Below, piece after piece: positions 24,336-33,372 of a stretch of DNA of 64,000 bases. Position 1 is the stretch's first letter. Each line of letters begins with the position of its first letter. A program made the translations under genes and the position numbers. The notes under the pieces are model-generated. The model had not been told where the DNA came from and searched no databases. It saw only the letters and a program-made list of their open reading frames with translations. The DNA is taken from positions 62,001 through 126,000 of the forward strand of contig OX639990.1 in the NCBI GenBank assembly GCA_951828535.1. Direction: 5' to 3'. This stretch comes from an uncultured Candidatus Entotheonella sp. (lineage in GTDB: Bacteria > Tectomicrobia > Entotheonellia > Entotheonellales > Entotheonellaceae).

Positions 24336-26654
24336 CTACCGGTCCGCGACGGCTTTGACTTGGCTCAGGTCCGTCAGTCCGCCCAACACCTTTAGCACGC
24401 CGTCCTGCAACAGGGTGGTCATGCCCTGCTGCCGGGCCAGATCTGCAATGTCGGTCACCCGGGCGCGCGACTGAACCGCGTGCCGGATGCCGTCGCTCGC
24501 CACCAGCAGTTCGTGCACTGCAACGCGGCCTTTGTAGCCCAGTCCCTGGCACAACTCGCAGCCTTTGGCGCGGTAAAGGGTGGCGTCCGCCGGCCCCGGC
24601 GCGTCCAGGTCGGCAAAGGCGTCCTCGCCGTACGCCTGTCGTAGCGCCGCCCACGCTGCCTCGTCCGGCTGATACGCCGCTTTGCATGCCGGGCACAAGG
24701 TGCGCACCAGCCGCTGCGCCAGCACCGCCACCAGCGCGTCGGCGAAATTGAACGGATCAAGCCCGATGTCCAGCAGCCGCGTCACCGTCTCCGGGGCGCT
24801 GTTGGTGTGCAGGGTCGAAAACACCAGATGCCCGGTCAGTGACGCCTCGATGCCAATGTGTGCGGTTTCGGCGTCGCGCATCTCGCCGACCATGATGACG
24901 TCGGGGTCGGCGCGCAGAAACGATCGCATGGCGGCCGCGAAGGTGAAGCCGATACGCGGCTGCACCTGCACCTGCCGCAGGCCGTACTGGGTGATTTCGA
25001 CCGGGTCCTCCGCCGTCCAGATCTTGCGCGACGGCTCATTGATGGCGCCGAGCGCGGCGTGTAGCGTGGTGGTCTTGCCCGAGCCGGTGGGCCCGACAGC
25101 CAGAACCAGGCCGTAGGGCTTGCGGATGGCCGCCTCGAACGCCGCCAGATTGCGGGCCGTCATATTCAGGGCCGACAGCGGCAGCGGCTCGCTGGCGGTC
25201 AGAATTCGCAGCACCGCGTCCTCATCGCCGCTGGCCACCGGCAGCGTGGCGACCCGCAACTCGATGTCCCGTCCGGTAGGCAGGCGGAACTTGATTTTGC
25301 CGTCCTGCGGCTTGCGGCGCTCGGCGATGTCGAGTCGCGCCATGATTTTCAGCCGGGATACCAAGGCGCGCCGGTAGCTCGGCGGAATGCGCTGGTACTC
25401 CCGGCAGTGTCCGTCGACACGTAGCCGCACCACCGTGTCGTGCCGAGCCGCGTACGGCTCGATGTGAATGTCCGAGGCCCCTTGGGCGTGCGCATCCAGG
25501 ATGATCTGGTTACCCAGCCGCACGATGACGCTGTCGTCCTCGCGCAGGCTGGCGGTTGGCTCATCGTCCTGCGGCAACGGCGTGCTGTCGTGCAACTCGC
25601 CCAGGATGTCCTCGATGCCGCCGAACTCGTTCTGTTGGCTACTGGCGCGCCGCAAAAAGCGCGCGATATCTTGCCGCAGCGCTACCAGCCAACGCAGGCT
25701 GGCGCCGGGCAGCAGCGCGTGGATGTGCTCGGTCTTCGCCGCGTCGTTGGGGTTGTCGACCAGCACCTCAATGTGGTTCCCAGTGCGGCGCAGCGGCATC
25801 CAGTCATTCATCCGCAAGTAGTCGACGTTAAGCCCTCTCAGCAACTCGGCATCCACCGACACCCGCTCGTCGTAGGCCACGAATGGGCAGCCGTAGTGCA
25901 GGCTCAGCGCTCGCCCGATGTCCGCCTTGGAAATCTGGTAGGTGTCCAGCAACACCGATTCCGTGTCGCAGTTGCGGCGGCGCGCCTCGGCCATGGCGCT
26001 TTCCAGTTCGGCACGCGAGAGGGTCGCCTGTTCCAGCAAATGATCGAACTGGCTGGCCGTCTGCTGCCGGGTGGCGGTGTTGTGCTGGCGAATGGCGATG
26101 CCGATGGCCTCGGCGATGGTGCCCGCGAAGCTCTCTTCTTCACCGCTGAATCGCCCGCTATTGCGCTTGTTGATGAGCAGCAGCACGCCCATCAGGTATT
26201 TGCCGTCCACCAGGATGGGCACGGCAAGCATCTGCCGGGTACGAAAACCACTGCGCTCGTCCCACGAGCAGTTGAAGGTCAGATGCGGGCCGATGGCCGC
26301 CAGTTCGTCGGCGTCATACACGTCGCCAATGTTGAGGGTCTTGCCGTATCGGGCGCAGTACCCTGACACACTGGTGGCGTCGATGGGCACGCGGATTTCC
26401 TGAATGCCTTGCAGGGAATCGAGCAGAAAACGCGAGTACAGTTCCCGGTTCTCGCGGTCGATGGCGTAGAGCGTCAGTTGCTCGACCTCGAACAAATCGA
26501 CCAAGTCTTCTTTCAGCTTGAGAAACAGGTCGTCGAGGGAGGCGGCGGCACGAATTCTGTTGATCAGCGCCGCCTCGGGGCCATGCGAACCGCGCTCTGC
26601 CGAGCCGCTGCCGGGCAGCGGCGGCGCCCGGGAGGGAACGTCAGGCGGGGTCAT
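24336..26654 (-). CDS. GspE/PilB-type ATPase with N-terminal GAF domain
   Basis: A 772-residue secretion or pilus assembly ATPase. Residues about 27-190 form a GAF domain (LTLYAIDRENRELYSRF...LMGVLLLINKR), about 205-330 the MshEN/T2SSE N-terminal domain, and about 375-755 the hexameric ATPase: SDIHIEPY, Walker A GPTGSGKTTT (about 521-530), FLRADPDVIMVGEMRD as Walker B, LVFSTLHTN, and a zinc site CPAC...CELC. The GAF domain suggests allosteric control by a small molecule. No pilin, pilC or other secretion genes are nearby. It starts 1 bp after the MaoC stop, so the two are coupled. Confidence 0.88.
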   Translation of the reverse strand: MTPPDVPSRAPPLPGSGSAERGSHGPEAALINRIRAAASLDDLFLKLKEDLVDLFEVEQLTLYAIDRENRELYSRFLLDSLQGIQEIRVPIDATSVSGYCARYGKTLNIGDVYDADELAAIGPHLTFNCSWDERSGFRTRQMLAVPILVDGKYLMGVLLLINKRNSGRFSGEEESFAGTIAEAIGIAIRQHNTATRQQTASQFDHLLEQATLSRAELESAMAEARRRNCDTESVLLDTYQISKADIGRALSLHYGCPFVAYDERVSVDAELLRGLNVDYLRMNDWMPLRRTGNHIEVLVDNPNDAAKTEHIHALLPGASLRWLVALRQDIARFLRRASSQQNEFGGIEDILGELHDSTPLPQDDEPTASLREDDSVIVRLGNQIILDAHAQGASDIHIEPYAARHDTVVRLRVDGHCREYQRIPPSYRRALVSRLKIMARLDIAERRKPQDGKIKFRLPTGRDIELRVATLPVASGDEDAVLRILTASEPLPLSALNMTARNLAAFEAAIRKPYGLVLAVGPTGSGKTTTLHAALGAINEPSRKIWTAEDPVEITQYGLRQVQVQPRIGFTFAAAMRSFLRADPDVIMVGEMRDAETAHIGIEASLTGHLVFSTLHTNSAPETVTRLLDIGLDPFNFADALVAVLAQRLVRTLCPACKAAYQPDEAAWAALRQAYGEDAFADLDAPGPADATLYRAKGCELCQGLGYKGRVAVHELLVASDGIRHAVQSRARVTDIADLARQQGMTTLLQDGVLKVLGGLTDLSQVKAVADR

Positions 26655-26655
26655 C

Positions 26656-27111
26656 TCACACGTACCAGCGCGATACGGATTCGGCCACGCACACCGGTTT
26701 CTCCTGCCCCTCGCGCTCGAAGGTCAGCAGCATGACGGCCTGCGCGCCGCCTTCGATGTCCTGCAACTCCTTGAGTTCCAGGTGCATGCGGATACGGCTG
26801 CCGGCGGGCACCGGGGCGGGAAAGCGCACCTTGTTGACGCCGTAGTTGACGCCCATCGTGACGCCTTCCATTTTGTACACTTCCCACATCATTTTCGGTG
26901 CCAGAGACAGCGTAAAATACCCGTGCGCCACCGGACCGCCGAAGGGCGATTCGTTCTTGGCGCGTTCAACGTCGACGTGAATCCACTGGTGATCCCCGGT
27001 GGCGTCGGCGAAGGCGTTGATGCGCTCCTGCGTCACCTCGTACCACGGGCTGGCGCCGATTTCCTTGCCGACGTATTCCTTGGCCTCTTCAATGCCGGAA
27101 AACACTTTCAT
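26656..27111 (-). CDS. MaoC-family (R)-specific enoyl-CoA hydratase
   Basis: A 151-residue hotdog-fold hydratase. The catalytic Asp/His pattern is in FADATGDHQWIHVDVERA, followed by PFGGPVAHGYFTLSL. It hydrates trans-2-enoyl-CoA to (R)-3-hydroxyacyl-CoA and can feed beta-oxidation or polyhydroxyalkanoate synthesis. ATG at 27111 follows a perfect AGGAGG with an 8-base spacer, so the longer upstream frame is rejected. It lies between the ABC permease and the GspE-like gene. Confidence 0.9.
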   Translation of the reverse strand: MKVFSGIEEAKEYVGKEIGASPWYEVTQERINAFADATGDHQWIHVDVERAKNESPFGGPVAHGYFTLSLAPKMMWEVYKMEGVTMGVNYGVNKVRFPAPVPAGSRIRMHLELKELQDIEGGAQAVMLLTFEREGQEKPVCVAESVSRWYV

Positions 27112-27227
27112 GTGCCTATCCTCCTGCGGGTCGGGCCGGCGCCCCCTGGGGGGCGCTGCCGGTTGCGTTTTTGAGAAACGGCCAAGCATAGCGCAGTTCG
27201 GCACCCGACGCAGAGCGAGGTGCCTCA

Positions 27228-27332
27228 TCAGCGCGCCTGCCCGTCGAGGCGCTGATACACGTGGGCAGACGCCTGCTCCATACGCTCGCCGAACTCTCCA
27301 AACTGCCGCTTGCTGACATACTCGTCGGCCAT
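27228..27332 (-). CDS. Possible 34-residue small protein
   Basis: MADEYVSKRQFGEFGERMEQ and a further 14 residues, highly charged and probably helical. It lies in the 285-bp gap between the permease and MaoC, in operon orientation. GGTGGG upstream is a weak ribosome site. No family is recognised. Confidence 0.3.
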   Translation of the reverse strand: MADEYVSKRQFGEFGERMEQASAHVYQRLDGQAR

Positions 27333-27396
27333 GATTTTCCCACCTGGGCTCCGGTTGGCTTACGCCGGTCCATGGCGCGCCTTATCGCACACCCCT

Positions 27397-28593
27397 CTAC
27401 TTGCCCTGCACGCCGCGCGGGTCGAAGGCGTCGCGCAGGCCGTCGCCGAGGTAGTTGAATGCCATGACGGTGACGAAAATCAGCGCGCCGGGGATGAGAA
27501 TCCACGGATGAAACTTGATCTGTGCAATGTCCATCGACAGCGCCAGCATGTTGCCCCAGGAGGCTTCCGGGTCCTGGATGCCGAGGCCGAGCAGGCTGAG
27601 GCCGGACTCGCCCAGGATGTACCCGGGGATGGACATGGTGGCTGAAACGATGGCGTAGGAGAGCGTGTTGGGCAGCACGTGGCGCACGATGACGAGGCGG
27701 TCCGGGACGCCCATGGCACGCGCGCTGGCCACGTAATCCATCGAGGCGATGGACAACACCAGGCCGCGGATGGTGCGCGCCAGCCCGGCCCAGCCGATGA
27801 AGCTGAGGATGGCGATGATGGCCACGTAGGTCTGAAACGACGACCAATTGGCGGGGATGGCAGCGCGCAGCGACAGCAGCAGGTAGAAGCCCGGTATCAG
27901 CATGAGCATTTCGCACAGGCGCTGGATGGCGATGTCCACACGCCCGCCGAAGTAGCCGGAGGCACCGCCCACCAGCATGCCGAGCACGAAGGTGATGGCT
28001 ACGCCGATCAGCCCCACGGACAGCGAGATGCGCCCGCCGTAAAGCAGCCGCGACAGCACGTCGCGCCCGAAGTTGTCGGCACCGAGCAGGAAGAGCATGG
28101 GCCGGTTCGGGTCGTCCGGGTCGACGGCCTCCAGGCCGCGCAGGCCGAACAGGTGCACGCGGGTCTCGAACAGCCCCAGCAGGCGGTAGGAATCGCCCTT
28201 GACGAAAAAGCCTATCGGATACGTGGCACCGGGCGTTGAGCGGTACACCTTGCGCTGGTTCACGTCGAATTCATACGTGCTGTTGGTGAGGTAGGGCCAG
28301 CGCAGGCCGCTGCCGTCGGAAACGCGCAGCCAGGTGATCATTGGTGGGTGATACGCCTTCTTGCGGGCGCTGCTGGCGTAGTGATACGGGGCCAGAAAGT
28401 CGGCGAAGACGGCGCTGCCATAGAGTAGTACTAAGGTCCAGAAGCCGAGCATGGCCAAGCGGTTACGGCGCAGTCGGAACAGGGCGCGGCGCAGCGGCGA
28501 GCGCGACAGAGGCGGATCGCCGGAGGCTGTCCGGGGCGGCGCCTCTGCCGGGCGCGGTTGGCTGTGGGGCTCGACCTGTTGCATGGCTTTCAA
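27397..28593 (-). CDS. ABC transporter permease, DppC/OppC type
   Basis: A 398-residue inner-membrane permease. A first helix near residues 50-70 is followed by a periplasmic stretch of about 100 residues, then the permease core with the EAA loop SIASMDYVASARAMGVPDRLVIVRHVLPN, which contacts the ATPase. The tail FNYLGDGLRDAFDPRG is typical of DppC. It overlaps the DppB-like gene by 4 bases (ATGA). No ATP-binding subunits (DppD/DppF) are found in the operon, so these must be elsewhere. Confidence 0.92.
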   Translation of the reverse strand: MKAMQQVEPHSQPRPAEAPPRTASGDPPLSRSPLRRALFRLRRNRLAMLGFWTLVLLYGSAVFADFLAPYHYASSARKKAYHPPMITWLRVSDGSGLRWPYLTNSTYEFDVNQRKVYRSTPGATYPIGFFVKGDSYRLLGLFETRVHLFGLRGLEAVDPDDPNRPMLFLLGADNFGRDVLSRLLYGGRISLSVGLIGVAITFVLGMLVGGASGYFGGRVDIAIQRLCEMLMLIPGFYLLLSLRAAIPANWSSFQTYVAIIAILSFIGWAGLARTIRGLVLSIASMDYVASARAMGVPDRLVIVRHVLPNTLSYAIVSATMSIPGYILGESGLSLLGLGIQDPEASWGNMLALSMDIAQIKFHPWILIPGALIFVTVMAFNYLGDGLRDAFDPRGVQGK

Positions 28594-30458
28594 CCGTAGC
28601 TGATGCGGGGATCGACCCAGGCGAGCAGGATGTCGGCGAGCAAATTGCCGATGACCAGCAGCAGGGCGCTCACCAGCGAGCTCGCCATCACCAGATAAAT
28701 GTCGTAGGAGCGCACGGCCTTGAGCATGAGTTGGCCGATGCCGGGGTAGCTGAAGATGATCTCGACCAGTGCCGAGCCGCCGATCATAGCGGGCAACAGG
28801 GAGCCGAACCCGGCCACGAACGGCGTCATGGCGTTGCGCAGAATGTGCTTGTAGTTGACCACCGTATTGGACAGTCCCTTGGCCCGCGCGGTGACCACGA
28901 ACGGCATGTTGCCCTTGTCCAGAAACTCCGCCCGCAGCACGCGCACCAGGCCGGCCATGGCGCCGGTGCCCAGCACCACCACCGGCAGCACCAGATGGCG
29001 GGCGAGGTCCATCATGCGCTCCCAGCGGCTCATCTCATAATAATTGGCCGAGGTCAGTCCGCCGATGGGAAACAGTTCGTACAGCAGGTGGCTGGGGCTG
29101 AAGTCGTACGTCAGGGTAATGGCGTAGAGCAGCAGCAACGCGAAGAAGAATGACGGGATCGCCATGCCCATATAAGCCATGAAGCCGAAGACCTTGTCGC
29201 TCGTCGAGTACGGATGGGTGGCCGAGTAGATGCCGATGGGCAACGCCAGCAGCCAGGTGAACAGGATGGCGAAAACGTTCAGCAGCACGGTGTTTTTCAG
29301 GAACGGCCACATGGTGGCCCACACCGGCTGGCGGTTCTCGATAGACCTGCCGAAATTGGGCACGCCGATGCTGAAACCGCTGCCGGCCTTGACGAGGCGG
29401 ATTTCGTCCACCCGCAGGGAGCCGGGGGCGTCGCTGCGAAAGGTGATGGCGCCCATGCGAGTGGTATCGACGCCGGCCGCCTGCAGGTCGGCGAGAGGCA
29501 CGTAAACGGTACGGGTCGCGTTGGCAGGCAGGGCGACCGGCGTTTCGTAGCCGCCGTCCGCGGCGTCGTGCAGGCCGACGCTGACGGTCATGTCCTGTGC
29601 CGGCGGCGGCAGAACCGTGAACTCGACGCGGTCGCAGCGGCCAGGGTCGAGCAGGCCGTCGGGGAACTGATTGCGTAACAAGGCCTGACGCTTGCTCGGA
29701 TCAAGGGTGTGGCGGCTGGTGGCCAGTGGTGTGTCGCCGGCGAGCCAAGTGGCTTGCAACTCCGCCGGCATGCCGCCGTATTGTTGCGCGAAAAGCATGA
29801 ACCCTCTGAGGCGTCGCCGGGCGACACTGAAGCGGGCGTAATCGGCGTCCGACAGGGTGATCGAGGTTGGTTTATCGGTGGCGATGAAGCGTCGTTCGAC
29901 CAATGCCTTGCCGTCCTCGTCCTGAATTCGCAGGAAAACGTCCGCGCCGGCAGCCGTGTCGTTGCGCAATTCCATTTCCAGTGCCTGGAAGTCCGCGACG
30001 GCCCAGTGGTTGCTGGGATGTTCGCTCGCCGCATTGGGGTTGTCCGTCTTGCCTAGCACGCCCATGTCGCCGGGCGCGTGGAAGTTGAATGCCAGAGCGA
30101 AGGAGCCCTCGTCCCGCAGCCGGACGTGGATGGGCGTGGCGTCCCCTCGAACGGCGTAGGCATCGCGGTTGTCGGCCAGCGTGTCGTATTCAAAATCGCC
30201 GATGCGGACCCGCTCGTTGGCGAAGCGCACGTCGAACAGGACGCCCCGAAGCCAGCGCACGTATTGCGTGATCCAGCCTTTGTCGGCGCCGAATTCACGT
30301 TTCCACTGGCGCAGTTGCCGCTGGTCGAGGTCGGGCTGCAAGGCCCACTGGTCGAAAAAATCACCGGGCGCGATCTGAATTATCATGAAAATGACGAAGG
30401 TAAGGCCGAGGAGCAGTGGGATGGTGATGAGCAGGCGCTGGACGATGTAGGTGTACAT
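28590..30458 (-). CDS. ABC transporter permease, DppB/OppB type, with large extra domain
   Basis: A 622-residue permease, about twice the family's usual length. Helix 1 (IVQRLLITIPLLLGLTFVIF) and the ferryl motif IAPGDFFD are normal. Residues about 85-365 form a hydrophilic, beta-rich insertion in the first periplasmic loop, including LADLQAAGVDTTRMGAITF and SDAPGSLRVDEIRLV, a pattern like carbohydrate-binding jelly-roll domains. The remaining five helices follow with the EAA loop TARAKGLSNTVVNYKHILRNA and the C-terminus LAWVDPRISYG. It is coupled to the DppC-like gene. The extra domain may help capture substrate. Confidence 0.9.
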   Translation of the reverse strand: MYTYIVQRLLITIPLLLGLTFVIFMIIQIAPGDFFDQWALQPDLDQRQLRQWKREFGADKGWITQYVRWLRGVLFDVRFANERVRIGDFEYDTLADNRDAYAVRGDATPIHVRLRDEGSFALAFNFHAPGDMGVLGKTDNPNAASEHPSNHWAVADFQALEMELRNDTAAGADVFLRIQDEDGKALVERRFIATDKPTSITLSDADYARFSVARRRLRGFMLFAQQYGGMPAELQATWLAGDTPLATSRHTLDPSKRQALLRNQFPDGLLDPGRCDRVEFTVLPPPAQDMTVSVGLHDAADGGYETPVALPANATRTVYVPLADLQAAGVDTTRMGAITFRSDAPGSLRVDEIRLVKAGSGFSIGVPNFGRSIENRQPVWATMWPFLKNTVLLNVFAILFTWLLALPIGIYSATHPYSTSDKVFGFMAYMGMAIPSFFFALLLLYAITLTYDFSPSHLLYELFPIGGLTSANYYEMSRWERMMDLARHLVLPVVVLGTGAMAGLVRVLRAEFLDKGNMPFVVTARAKGLSNTVVNYKHILRNAMTPFVAGFGSLLPAMIGGSALVEIIFSYPGIGQLMLKAVRSYDIYLVMASSLVSALLLVIGNLLADILLAWVDPRISYG

Positions 30459-30516
30459 AGACGGGGCTCTTCGTTATCGAGATGCGGGCAAGGTTTCAAA
30501 CCCGCCCGTCTGTCGC

Positions 30517-30557
30517 TCCTCCCTCTCCCTTGGCGGGAGAGGGTTGGGGTGAGGGGG
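30517..30557. repeat. Dispersed CCCTCTC...GAGAGGGTTGGGGTGAGGG palindrome
   Basis: CCCTCTCCC pairs with GGGAGAGGG, followed by TTGGGGTGAGGGGG. It abuts the stop of the binding-protein gene and is related to 20554-20595. It may act as a transcript-stabilising or attenuating hairpin between the binding protein and permease genes. Confidence 0.6.
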
Positions 30558-32366
30558 CTACCGCACGTAAAGGTAGCGCACATCGTACAGGCCGTACAGC
30601 GTCGGCGTCACGTTGCCGTAATTATTGCGCACCGCGGTGATGCGCTCGGCGAGGGCAGTGTAGACGACCGGCAGGTTGTCGGACGCGACCTGCTGGAACT
30701 CGTGGTAGATGGCATAGCGTTTTGCCTCGTTCATCTCGCGGCTGCCGCGCACGAACAAATCGTTGATGGCCGCTTCCCACGGGGTGGCCGGCGCCTCCTG
30801 CAGGGGGTACCAGAGGTGCAGGCGCTCCGACGAATGCCACAGGTTGATAGCGCCGTGCGGTTCCACGCCGCCGGTGAAACCGATGACGATGGCCTCCCAG
30901 TCGTACGTGCTAACCAGTTGTGACACCAGCGAGTTGAATTCCATGAAGCGCGTATTGGCCTGGATGCCGACCTTGGCGAGATCCTGTTTCAGCAACGTGC
31001 AGACCTTCTCCCGGACATCGTTGCCGGAATTCGTCGCCAGCGTGAAGGAAAGGGTGTTGCCCTCGTCGTCTTCTCGGAAGCCGTCGCCATCCAGGTCGAA
31101 CCAGCCGAGGCCGTCGAGCAGGTCATTGGCGCGCTTCAGGTCGTAGGCGTACTTGGTGACGTCCGGGTTGTGGAACGGCCCCGCCGCCGGGCTGATGGCG
31201 GCCCATTGCGGGTACCCCAGGCCGTTCATGACGTTGTCGATGATGCTGTCTTTGTCCACGCTGTGGGCGACAACCCGACGGAAATCCCGATTCGTGAACC
31301 ACTTCAGTTTGGCCGGCTCGACGAACGCCCGGTCGTTGTCGGGATTCTTGCCCCGGTTCTGGTTGAAAGCCAGGAAGGTCGTGCCGAAATTCGGCCCCTG
31401 CCGGTGCAGGGTAAAGTTTTTGGCAGCCTCCTCCGGCTTCAGCACCGGGTACTGATCCCCCGTGACGCCGAGGATATCGGTCTCGCCCGCTTGGAATTTA
31501 AGAACCGCCGCGGCGATGTCCTGAACCACCAGATAGACGACCTGATCCAGATAGGGCAGGGCATTGCCCGCGTCGTCCGTCTTCCAGTAATGCGGGTTCT
31601 TGCGCAGCACAATGCGCTCGCCGACGTCGTACCGCGCGATAGTGAACGGCCCCGTGCCGATGATCTCGCCGGGATCGGTGCCCACGTCCCAGGTCGAGGT
31701 GAAGCTGCCGTCGTCGACGTGCTTTGCCAGAATGTGCTTGGGGTAGATGGGGGTGCCGATCGTGCGCAGGAACGGCGCAAAGGGTACGGGCAGGGTGAAC
31801 CGCACTGCGTGGTCATCGATCTTGGCGACGGCGATCTGCCCGCGTTGCCATTCCTGGGTGGCCTCGTCGAGGTAGCGGATTGTCAGGCCGGGTCGTGCCG
31901 ACGCAGGAATGTCGTCGTTGTAGATGATGCGTTGGAAGGTGAAGACAACGTCGTCGGCCGTAAAGGGCGCGCCGTCGGACCACTTGATGCCTTGGCGCAG
32001 GTAAAACGTCCACACCAGGCCGTCCTCGGAGGTTTCCCAGCGTTCGGCGAGATTGCCTTGCATCTGGGAGGTCAGCCAGGAGGATTCGGTCAGGCCCTCG
32101 AACAGATACCCGAGAATCTCGGTGGACGACGTTTCCGTCGAGATCGCCAGGTTGAAGGTCTTTGGCCCGCTGATCGTGGAGTGCGTCAGCGAGCCGCCCG
32201 GTTTACCAACCTCGTAGCGGAACTCGGTGGCGTTTTGCTTCAGCCGCTCAAGCAGCGCGTCGCCGCTGTTTCCCTGGCTGAACGCCATCCCGCCGCAGCC
32301 GATTATCAGTAGCCCGAATGTCAGTAATGAAAGCCCTCTCCTGAAACGCCTTGCCACGGTGAGCAT
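30558..32366 (-). CDS. ABC transporter substrate-binding lipoprotein of the peptide family
   Basis: A 602-residue SBP_bac_5 protein. ATG at 32366 follows GGGAGA. Signal peptide with lipobox LLIIGC near residue 25 indicates a lipoprotein. Family blocks include GYLFEGLTESSWL, WTFYLRQGIKWSDGAPF and GTGPFTIARYDVGER. It is cotranscribed with the two permeases downstream and delivers their substrate, presumably a peptide or similar ligand; the ligand is not predictable. It is a close paralogue of 1513-3405. Confidence 0.92.
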   Translation of the reverse strand: MLTVARRFRRGLSLLTFGLLIIGCGGMAFSQGNSGDALLERLKQNATEFRYEVGKPGGSLTHSTISGPKTFNLAISTETSSTEILGYLFEGLTESSWLTSQMQGNLAERWETSEDGLVWTFYLRQGIKWSDGAPFTADDVVFTFQRIIYNDDIPASARPGLTIRYLDEATQEWQRGQIAVAKIDDHAVRFTLPVPFAPFLRTIGTPIYPKHILAKHVDDGSFTSTWDVGTDPGEIIGTGPFTIARYDVGERIVLRKNPHYWKTDDAGNALPYLDQVVYLVVQDIAAAVLKFQAGETDILGVTGDQYPVLKPEEAAKNFTLHRQGPNFGTTFLAFNQNRGKNPDNDRAFVEPAKLKWFTNRDFRRVVAHSVDKDSIIDNVMNGLGYPQWAAISPAAGPFHNPDVTKYAYDLKRANDLLDGLGWFDLDGDGFREDDEGNTLSFTLATNSGNDVREKVCTLLKQDLAKVGIQANTRFMEFNSLVSQLVSTYDWEAIVIGFTGGVEPHGAINLWHSSERLHLWYPLQEAPATPWEAAINDLFVRGSREMNEAKRYAIYHEFQQVASDNLPVVYTALAERITAVRNNYGNVTPTLYGLYDVRYLYVR

Positions 32367-32535
32367 AGGTTCTCCCGCCTTGTGGTATGGTGTGTCGTGA
32401 TGTGTTTCCGGCAACGCATGCGCCCCCAGCCATCCTGGCAAGTGCCGAGGCTTGCTGTCAAGACCCACATGGTACCTGCCTCCCCTAACAGGTAGTGTCT
32501 CGTCTGGATTCCCCTGATTTACGAAAAGGTTCCCT

Positions 32536-33345
32536 GTGCAAGATGTCATTCTTCATAACGAGCCGTGGATACGCCTGAGCGGCTTTGGAGTCGTCTTCCT
32601 GGCGATGGCGTTGGCGGAGCGCTGGGCGCCGCGGCGCCAGTCAGGCACGGCAACCGCACCGCGATGGATCGCCAATCTGGGGCTGGTGGTGGTAGACAGT
32701 CTGGTGCTGCGCTTGTTGTCGGCGGCTTCAGCCGTGGGTACGGCCTTGGCCGTCGAGGCGCAGGGTTGGGGGATGTTCAACCACCTGCTCCGGACGCCCC
32801 CTTGGTTAGAGGGTCTGGTTGCGGTGGTGTTGCTGGATTTCGCCATTTACCTGCAGCACGTCCTGTTCCACGCCGTGCCGCTGCTGTGGCGTTTCCATCG
32901 GGTGCACCACAGCGACCGCGATTTCGACGTGACCACCGGGGTGCGATTTCATCCGGTCGAAATCCTGCTTTCTCTGATTTACAAAATGGGCCTCGTGGCT
33001 GCCCTTGGCTTGCCGGCGATAGCCGTCCTCGTGTTCGAGGTCATCCTCAACGCCACCAGCCTGTTCAACCACGCCAACGTGTTGCTGCCCGTCGGGGTGG
33101 ACCGGGTGCTGAGATGGTTCCTGGTGACGCCTGACATGCACCGAATACATCACTCGCCCCTGCGCGTGGAAACCGACAGCAATTTCGGATTCAACCTGCC
33201 CTGGTGGGACCGTCTCTTCGGCACCTACCGCGCCCAGCCAGCAGCCGGCCATACCGCAATGGCCATCGGCCTCGATGACGTCCGCCAACCCGAACGCTGG
33301 CCGTTCCTCGGCCTGCTGGCGATGCCGTTTTGGCGCAGCTTGTAG
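32536..33345 (+). CDS. Sterol desaturase/fatty acid hydroxylase family protein
   Basis: A 269-residue integral membrane di-iron enzyme. Histidine boxes are HVLFH (about residue 113), HRVHHSD and HRIHHS, with the last followed by NFGFNLPWWDRLFGTY, the family signature. Hydrophobic segments lie at about 12-30, 45-70, 90-110 and 145-170. Expected to hydroxylate or desaturate a lipid. A GTG start with AAGG upstream is used. Divergent from the binding-protein operon. Confidence 0.9.
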   Translation: MQDVILHNEPWIRLSGFGVVFLAMALAERWAPRRQSGTATAPRWIANLGLVVVDSLVLRLLSAASAVGTALAVEAQGWGMFNHLLRTPPWLEGLVAVVLLDFAIYLQHVLFHAVPLLWRFHRVHHSDRDFDVTTGVRFHPVEILLSLIYKMGLVAALGLPAIAVLVFEVILNATSLFNHANVLLPVGVDRVLRWFLVTPDMHRIHHSPLRVETDSNFGFNLPWWDRLFGTYRAQPAAGHTAMAIGLDDVRQPERWPFLGLLAMPFWRSL

Positions 33346-33372
33346 CTTTGTAGGTCGAATTAGCCGCAGGTG

